Shown in pieces: positions 12,273 to 16,274 of a DNA stretch of 16,274 bases. The translations under genes were made by a program, and so were the position numbers. The stretch lies in NCBI GenBank assembly GCA_026394995.1, contig JAPLZO010000047.1, forward strand, positions 1 to 16,274. Direction: 5' to 3'. This DNA is from Candidatus Woesearchaeota archaeon (lineage in GTDB: Archaea; Nanobdellota; Nanobdellia; SCGC-AAA011-G17; JAPLZO01). The stretch's first letter is position 1. Every line of letters begins with the position of its first letter. Under the pieces are notes generated by a model that did not search any database, was not told where the DNA came from, and saw nothing but the letters and a program-made list of their open reading frames with translations.

Positions 12273-12560
12273 TTATTTAGTTTTCTTTAAAATAATCTCT
12301 ATTGTAGATACTCTAACTTGTCTGCCTTCTTTGTTTTTGAATTCTTCACTATCTATCTTTATATCCTGTACACTAACTTGATTCTCTAAAAATCTCTTAG
12401 TTGCAACTTCTGCTATATCAACAGCTCTGCTTATGAATTTACCTCTTGCCTTTATCACTATCTCATTTGCGCTTTGTGTTGTAAACTGCATAACAACGCC
12501 TGTTACATAGTTCATAAAAGGTTTACCACCAATAAAAACTGTATGTTCATCGTCTCCCAT
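12273..12560 (-). CDS. albA: chromatin protein Alba
   Basis: A 95-residue DNA/RNA-binding chromatin protein that acts as a dimer. The signature VFIGGKPFMNYVTGVVMQF (8-26) and the beta-hairpin arm region QDIKIDSEEFKNKEGRQVRVSTIEI (68-92) are clear. The usual paired lysines of the DNA-binding start (GKKP) are G-K here (GGKP), with one of the two replaced by glycine. A Shine-Dalgarno precedes the ATG. It follows rps17e by 17 bp and is probably co-transcribed with it. Confidence 0.95.
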   Translation of the reverse strand: MGDDEHTVFIGGKPFMNYVTGVVMQFTTQSANEIVIKARGKFISRAVDIAEVATKRFLENQVSVQDIKIDSEEFKNKEGRQVRVSTIEIILKKTK

Positions 12561-12568
12561 CTTAAATG

Positions 12569-12574
12569 CCTCCT
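12569..12574 (-). promoter_or_regulatory. Shine-Dalgarno of alba
   Basis: On - this reads AGGAGG, 8 nt before the ATG at 12560. It lies between the rps17e stop and the alba start, so alba can be translated independently from an operon mRNA. Confidence 0.75.
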
Positions 12575-12577
12575 AAT

Positions 12578-12769
12578 TCATTTTTTCTCTTGTTTTACTA
12601 GTCTGGTTGCATAACCAGCTATGATATTTCTTAGCTTTTTACTTGAAGTAATAAGTAATTCATCTACTACTCCTTTATTATGCTCAAAGTCATTCTTAAA
12701 TCTATCTTTATGATCTTTGTACAATTTTAATGTAGTTCTTTTAATTAAAGTAGTTTTTATTCTTCCCAT
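12578..12769 (-). CDS. rps17e: small ribosomal subunit protein S17e
   Basis: A 63-residue small-subunit protein of the archaeal/eukaryotic type. The start GRIKTTLIKRTTLKLY and the second half NDFEHNKGVVDELL..SSKKLRNIIAGYATRLVKQ match the short archaeal S17e form. It is the first gene of a two-gene unit with alba. A weak AGGT 4 nt before the ATG and a TATA 37 bp away give a leader of about 12 nt. Its stop is just before the alba Shine-Dalgarno. Confidence 0.93.
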   Translation of the reverse strand: MGRIKTTLIKRTTLKLYKDHKDRFKNDFEHNKGVVDELLITSSKKLRNIIAGYATRLVKQEKK

Positions 12770-12800
12770 AATTACCTAGAAACTCTCTAATTAAAATAAC

Positions 12801-13883
12801 CTATTTAAACCTTTCTAATATATAGATAAATCTCTGAATTCTATCTTTTTGATCAAAATAAGCTATTGGAACATCAATTTTCTCATGTAACTTGCAAATT
12901 CTAAAGTTACTAGGAATTATTTTTAAGAAATTTATAGAAACCTCTCCTTCATGAATCCTAAATCTAGGTACTACAAACACTATTTTATCTTTAACAATCT
13001 TATCAAGTTCTTTAAAAACACCAGCATATAAATTCTCCAATTCTATAGCCAGCATTTTAGCTTCATTAAAACTTAATAATTTCTTTAAATAAGGTCCTAA
13101 ATAAGGTTCTGTTACAGCAACATCAATTTTTTTAACAAATTTACTTGCATTCCTAGAATCCACACTAAAAATTTGCCATTTTCCTTTATATTTATCACCT
13201 AACCATTTTAGATTTTCTTTGCATTGCATAACACTTTTTTCATCATTGTCTATTCCATAAACACTCATATCCATTAACAATGCTTCTTGTAATATAGTTC
13301 CAATACCACAAAATGGATCTAATAAACTAGATTTATCTTTAGCTCCACTTAAATTAATCAATATCTTAGCCAATCTTATAGAAATAACTTTTAATGGATC
13401 AAAATTAGGTCTTTTTTCATCTCTTTGTTTATACTCACCCGGATTATATACAGCTATAACTCTAGCCATTTTACTTTTGTAGACAATTAACTCTAAATCA
13501 ACATTAACAGATTTGCTAGGCATTATTTGTATTTCATCTTGTTTGGGTTTAACATAAATAGCTTTTAGACCTTCTAACTTTAATTTTTCTTTTACATAAT
13601 CCTTAATTTCATCTATATTATCATCATAACTTGTTATAGCATATCTTATTTTATTTTCTTTTCCTATATACAATTGTTTTTCTTCAAAAAATTCAGCTAT
13701 TTTCAAAGTTCCACCTAAATCTCTAATCATTTTAGCAAAATCAATATCTTCTATTGAAAAAATAGCAAATTCTTTTGTATATTCAATTAAAGAATGTTCA
13801 ATAAATCTTGCTTTTAAGTAACTTATTATCTCTAATAATGATAATTCTGGATCTCTTCCTAAAACAAAAAAATATTTTTTCAT
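12801..13883 (-). CDS. trm11: THUMP-domain tRNA guanine-N2-methyltransferase (Trm11/TrmG10-like)
   Basis: The 360-residue protein has an N-terminal ferredoxin-like/THUMP region (about 1-150) and a Rossmann SAM-dependent methyltransferase domain. Motif I is SLLDPFCGIGTILQEALL (186-203), with D211 after it in YGIDND as the SAM ribose ligand. The catalytic motif IV reads T-E-P-Y-L-G-P (258-264), where related RNA and DNA methyltransferases have D/N-P-P-Y. Archaeal TrmG10 methylates G10 of tRNA to m2G/m2,2G; the substrate here is inferred from family and size. It overlaps the preceding winged-helix gene by 4 nt (ATGA), and its stop is inside the rps17e TATA box. Confidence 0.9.
   Translation of the reverse strand: MKKYFFVLGRDPELSLLEIISYLKARFIEHSLIEYTKEFAIFSIEDIDFAKMIRDLGGTLKIAEFFEEKQLYIGKENKIRYAITSYDDNIDEIKDYVKEKLKLEGLKAIYVKPKQDEIQIMPSKSVNVDLELIVYKSKMARVIAVYNPGEYKQRDEKRPNFDPLKVISIRLAKILINLSGAKDKSSLLDPFCGIGTILQEALLMDMSVYGIDNDEKSVMQCKENLKWLGDKYKGKWQIFSVDSRNASKFVKKIDVAVTEPYLGPYLKKLLSFNEAKMLAIELENLYAGVFKELDKIVKDKIVFVVPRFRIHEGEVSINFLKIIPSNFRICKLHEKIDVPIAYFDQKDRIQRFIYILERFK
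12802..12817 (-). promoter_or_regulatory. BRE-TATA promoter of rps17e-alba
   Basis: On - this reads TAGAAAGG followed by TTTAAATA. The TATA box contains the TAG stop codon of the upstream trm11 gene (12803-12801). The centre is 37 bp before the rps17e ATG. Confidence 0.6.
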
Positions 13884-14764
13884 ATTTTTTTAAAAATTAA
13901 ATAGCCTTTCAATTCTTTATTAATATATTCTTGAGCTTTTTTACTTAATTCTCCATTACTTAAGAATAAAACAGGTAATTTTTTACTCTGGCCTTTATTA
14001 TACACTAAACTTAAATCTCCTTCACTTATATTTTTCTTGTTTCTAGCAGCCAAATAAAAGTCCAATTTTCCCAATCCAGATGAAACTTTTACAATCATAT
14101 CAATTTCTTTATTCTTCTTTATTATTTCCTCATTTATAATAGAAACATTGTTTTTATTTATGTAGTCATTAACTAGTTCATAGAAATTTTCTTCAGTTTT
14201 TTTAGCTTTTTTTACAGTTTTTTTCTTTTCACTAAATTTCTTAATAATTTCAGGCTCTTTGATTTCTATTTTTTCTTCTTCAATTTCAATTTTTGGTGTT
14301 TCTCTTATCTCAATTTTAGGTTCTTCTGTATGTTTATCTAAAAATATTTTAAATTCTTCATCTGTTATCAAATGCCATAACCATAACAAATGTTCCTCAT
14401 TGTTTATTTTTTGTTTTAATGGAATAGCAAAATCTTTAATATTTCTCAAAGCAACTCTTATTGCTGGTGGACATTCTCTATCAAAAAGCACTTTATCTTC
14501 TTTTAATATATCATAAGCCTCTTTTTCTCTTTGAGGTAAATTATCATACAAAATACCTAGTTTACTTTCCTGACCTTTAACATAATAAACTGGGCTTCCA
14601 CCAATTTTAGCATGACTTATTACAACTTCTTTTCTAGAAACCAGCTCAGAGAGAACAGCACTAGCATACATTATTTCTCTATTTATTATTTTACTAACAT
14701 GAACTGGCAAAACAGGTCCATTTTTCTTTACATAATCTAAAACATAAGCTCTTAATTCTGACAT
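13880..14764 (-). CDS. orphan protein with winged-helix N-terminus and nuclease-fold-like C-terminus
   Basis: No named family. Residues 1-65 look like a winged-helix DNA/RNA-binding domain (helices at 2-14, 20-28 and 33-45, then a beta wing EVVISHAKIGGSPVYYV). Residues 70-145 are a second helical unit with WLWHLITDEEFKIFL (128-142). A low-complexity linker follows (150-192), with repeated IEI and Glu/Lys triplets. The C-terminal part (193-294) has EIDMIVKVSSGLGKLDFYLAARNKK and LSLVYNKGQSKKLPVLFLSN, a pattern resembling PD-(D/E)XK nuclease folds. However, the expected E-x-K pair reads A-A-R, so catalysis is doubtful. It is leaderless and coupled to trm11 by overlap. Similar proteins are, from memory, present in other Woesearchaeota. 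Confidence 0.65.
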   Translation of the reverse strand: MSELRAYVLDYVKKNGPVLPVHVSKIINREIMYASAVLSELVSRKEVVISHAKIGGSPVYYVKGQESKLGILYDNLPQREKEAYDILKEDKVLFDRECPPAIRVALRNIKDFAIPLKQKINNEEHLLWLWHLITDEEFKIFLDKHTEEPKIEIRETPKIEIEEEKIEIKEPEIIKKFSEKKKTVKKAKKTEENFYELVNDYINKNNVSIINEEIIKKNKEIDMIVKVSSGLGKLDFYLAARNKKNISEGDLSLVYNKGQSKKLPVLFLSNGELSKKAQEYINKELKGYLIFKKI

Positions 14765-14785
14765 AATTTAATTTTATTTTAGAAA

Positions 14786-14795
14786 CTATTTAAGT
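14786..14795 (-). promoter_or_regulatory. TATA box of the winged-helix/trm11 operon
   Basis: ACTTAAATAG on - is centred 27 bp before the ATG at 14764. No Shine-Dalgarno is present. It lies between the endA stop and the winged-helix start. Confidence 0.55.
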
Positions 14796-14804
14796 TTTAT
14801 TGTT

Positions 14805-15335
14805 CTATGGCCTTACCCATCTAACTTCATAGTAAGTAACATCGCCTTCATCATCAACTATAGCCAATAACAGTCTTTTCCTTGTAGAATGAGCAACCCT
14901 ATTTTTAGCACTGAAATCATACCATGTTAAAGTTTCTCCTTCATTTACTGGAAAAACAATCCATTTAGCATGATCTTCTCCTGGTTTAATGCCTCTATCA
15001 TAAACTCTAAAATCAGCCCCAAATTTCAAAGCAGTTTTGATTATATAACCTCTATTTCTAATATCTCTATAAACATGATATCTAACCCAAAAATTAGGCT
15101 CAACTTTTTTAGCTTTTTTTATATAGTCTTCTTGTTTAATTTTCTTATTTTTATTGTCAATTATATCCAATTTTTTCTTTTCCAATAAGTATAAACCTTC
15201 AACCAAAGAATATTGAATTTTACCTTCTTTTAACTCACCAAATCTACTCTGCTCATATAATTCTCTGCTTTCATTTGTTTCTTCAGCAAAAACTTTCTCT
15301 CTAGAAAAAACAGCTTTTATTCTATATTCACTCAT
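14805..15335 (-). CDS. endA: tRNA-splicing endonuclease (EndA)
   Basis: EndA cuts introns at bulge-helix-bulge motifs in pre-tRNA and pre-rRNA. The 176-residue protein has an N-terminal domain (about 1-78) and a C-terminal nuclease domain. The catalytic triad is intact: Y112 in FGADFRVYDRG, H122 in GEDHAKWIVFPV, and K153 in RVAHSTRKRLLLAIVDDEGD. The size matches the homotetrameric alpha4 type. None of the three tRNA genes in this window has an intron. It is leaderless and diverges from the membrane protein gene. Confidence 0.96.
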   Translation of the reverse strand: MSEYRIKAVFSREKVFAEETNESRELYEQSRFGELKEGKIQYSLVEGLYLLEKKKLDIIDNKNKKIKQEDYIKKAKKVEPNFWVRYHVYRDIRNRGYIIKTALKFGADFRVYDRGIKPGEDHAKWIVFPVNEGETLTWYDFSAKNRVAHSTRKRLLLAIVDDEGDVTYYEVRWVRP

Positions 15336-15356
15336 ATATAATGTTAAACATAAACT

Positions 15357-15365
15357 ATTTAAAAT
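15357..15365. promoter_or_regulatory. symmetric TATA element shared by endA and the divergent membrane protein gene
   Basis: ATTTAAAAT has TTTAAA at its core (15358-15363). It lies 25 bp from the endA ATG on - and 26 bp from the membrane protein ATG on +, at the exact middle of the 51-bp intergenic region. Both genes would be leaderless. There is no room for a second TATA box at the right distance. Confidence 0.6.
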
Positions 15366-15386
15366 CTTTTTGGTTTAGTATTACCA

Positions 15387-15836
15387 ATGAAATTACAAAA
15401 AATTATGGTGATATCATTTTCAATAGCTGTATCCATATTTCTAGCATTATTATTTGTTTTTGAAGAAATACTAGAACCATTAGAAACTATCAACTTTGTA
15501 TTATTTGGTTTTACCTCAGCATTTATAGCAATAGCAGCATCAATTTTGCTTTATAATACTAACAAATTAAAATTAAATTTTAATTTTGATAAAAAAATAA
15601 AGTCTCATATCATGAGCATACAAAAAATAAATGTAATTAAATTCTCATTAGTCGTTGCTCTATATGAAGGTTCAATATTTCTAATTATGTTCCTAACGCG
15701 CGATTTATTTCCTTTGAATTTAATAGGTAATATTTTATTTGGTATTATAGCTGGTTTTTTTGGAGCAGTAATAGCAACATTAATATACAATTTAATTTGT
15801 TTAAGATTTAAAGGAGTTGAATTCAAAATAAAATGA
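15387..15836 (+). CDS. small membrane protein with an internal duplication
   Basis: A 149-residue protein with four predicted spans (about 6-28, 37-57, 83-105 and 113-138). The two halves look alike: KIMVISFSI (5-13) resembles KINVIKFSL (80-88), and VLFGFTSAFIAIAASILLYN (38-57) resembles ILFGIIAGFFGAVIATLIYN (116-135). The second half resembles a small archaeal membrane family with two spans and a conserved L-x-Y-N near the C-terminus. Function is unknown. It shares its promoter with endA and overlaps the RNase Z gene by 4 nt (ATGA). Confidence 0.7.
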   Translation: MKLQKIMVISFSIAVSIFLALLFVFEEILEPLETINFVLFGFTSAFIAIAASILLYNTNKLKLNFNFDKKIKSHIMSIQKINVIKFSLVVALYEGSIFLIMFLTRDLFPLNLIGNILFGIIAGFFGAVIATLIYNLICLRFKGVEFKIK

Positions 15837-16274
15837 AAATAACTTTCCTAGGAACTTCATGTATGGTTCCTACAAAAGATCGTAATCATATTTCTATTTT
15901 GCTTAATTACAAAAATGAAAATATCTTAATAGATTGTGGTGAAAATACTCAACGCCAATTAAAAATAGCCAATGTATCTCCCACAAAAATAACAAGAATT
16001 TTAATCACACATTGGGATGGTGATCATGTTTTAGGCTTGCCTGGTTTAATACAAACTCTAGCAGCTAATGAATACAATAAAACTTTACAAATTTATGGAC
16101 CAAAAGGATCTAAAGAAATGGTAAGTAATATGCTAAAAACTTATAACATGAAAGATAAAATAAAATTATCAGTTATTGAAGTTAAATCGGGAAATTTGAA
16201 GTTTTTGCCTATCTATAGCGCTCAAAAGTGCGAAAATAATGGCAATTTTTATGCCCGAATTAGTTGTTTGGATG
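15833..16274 (+). CDS. rnz: ribonuclease Z (3' partial)
   Basis: A metallo-beta-lactamase-fold endonuclease that trims the 3' end of tRNA precursors, needed here because CCA is not encoded. 147 residues are visible before the window ends. It starts MKITFLGTSCMVPTKDRNHI, close to the RNase Z start LGTSG..PT..RN, and has LIDCGENTQRQL (32-43) and GDHVLGLPGLIQTL (63-76). The metal motif reads T-H60-W-D62-G-D64-H65, so the second histidine of H-x-H-x-D-H is aspartate. The ATG at 15833 overlaps the upstream stop by 4 nt. Confidence 0.92.
   Translation, partial: MKITFLGTSCMVPTKDRNHISILLNYKNENILIDCGENTQRQLKIANVSPTKITRILITHWDGDHVLGLPGLIQTLAANEYNKTLQIYGPKGSKEMVSNMLKTYNMKDKIKLSVIEVKSGNLKFLPIYSAQKCENNGNFYARISCLD

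Overview
This AT-rich window is from an archaeon, almost certainly a small-genome DPANN lineage (Woesearchaeota/Pacearchaeota-like; the placement is my inference from gene content and protein style). The archaeal evidence is direct: Spt5, SecE, L11, L37Ae, Rpo12 (RpoP), prefoldin beta, archaeal SepF, a ZPR1-type zinc protein, S17e, Alba, a THUMP-type Trm11 methyltransferase, tRNA-splicing endonuclease and RNase Z. Three tRNA genes carry no encoded CCA, and the promoters are TATA-type. Genes are packed with 0-10 nt gaps or 4-nt ATGA overlaps, and there is no gene-free stretch longer than about 130 bp.

Left part (1-5.8 kb, all on +): the 3' end of an FKBP/SlyD-like prolyl isomerase, ftsZ, a small secreted cysteine-rich gene with its own hairpin terminator, then secE-spt5-rpl11, tRNA-Pro(TGG), the run rpl37ae-rpoP-pfdB-UPF0147, sepF (the FtsZ membrane anchor) and zpr1. 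rpoP (45 aa) is easily overlooked because it is so short. 

Middle part (5.8-12.2 kb): a small lipoprotein gene on - diverges from a + operon of a shortened Dph2-like gene, glyS and a JAMM metalloprotease. A structured inverted repeat lies between the two divergent promoters. Next come tRNA-Ala(GGC), a cluster-less endonuclease III and a DedA-family membrane protein on +, then an orphan gene on -, tRNA-Met(CAT) on +, and a Kef-type antiporter on - whose stop codon abuts the tRNA-Met 3' end.

Right part (12.2-16.3 kb): on -, rps17e-alba, an orphan winged-helix protein overlapping trm11, and endA. On +, an internally duplicated membrane protein overlaps the start of an RNase Z gene cut by the window edge. 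Trm11, EndA and RNase Z make this a tRNA-maturation neighbourhood.

Promoter architecture is unusually readable. Most housekeeping genes have a TATA box about 25-27 bp before the ATG and so should make leaderless mRNAs. The lipoprotein, antiporter, SepF and Alba genes have Shine-Dalgarno leaders. I see no CRISPR array, transposon, phage or defence island. The points most worth a second look are the Dph2 lacking its first domain, the 6189-6233 inverted repeat, the Fe-S-less endonuclease III, an altered metal motif in RNase Z, and the secreted gene between ftsZ and secE.
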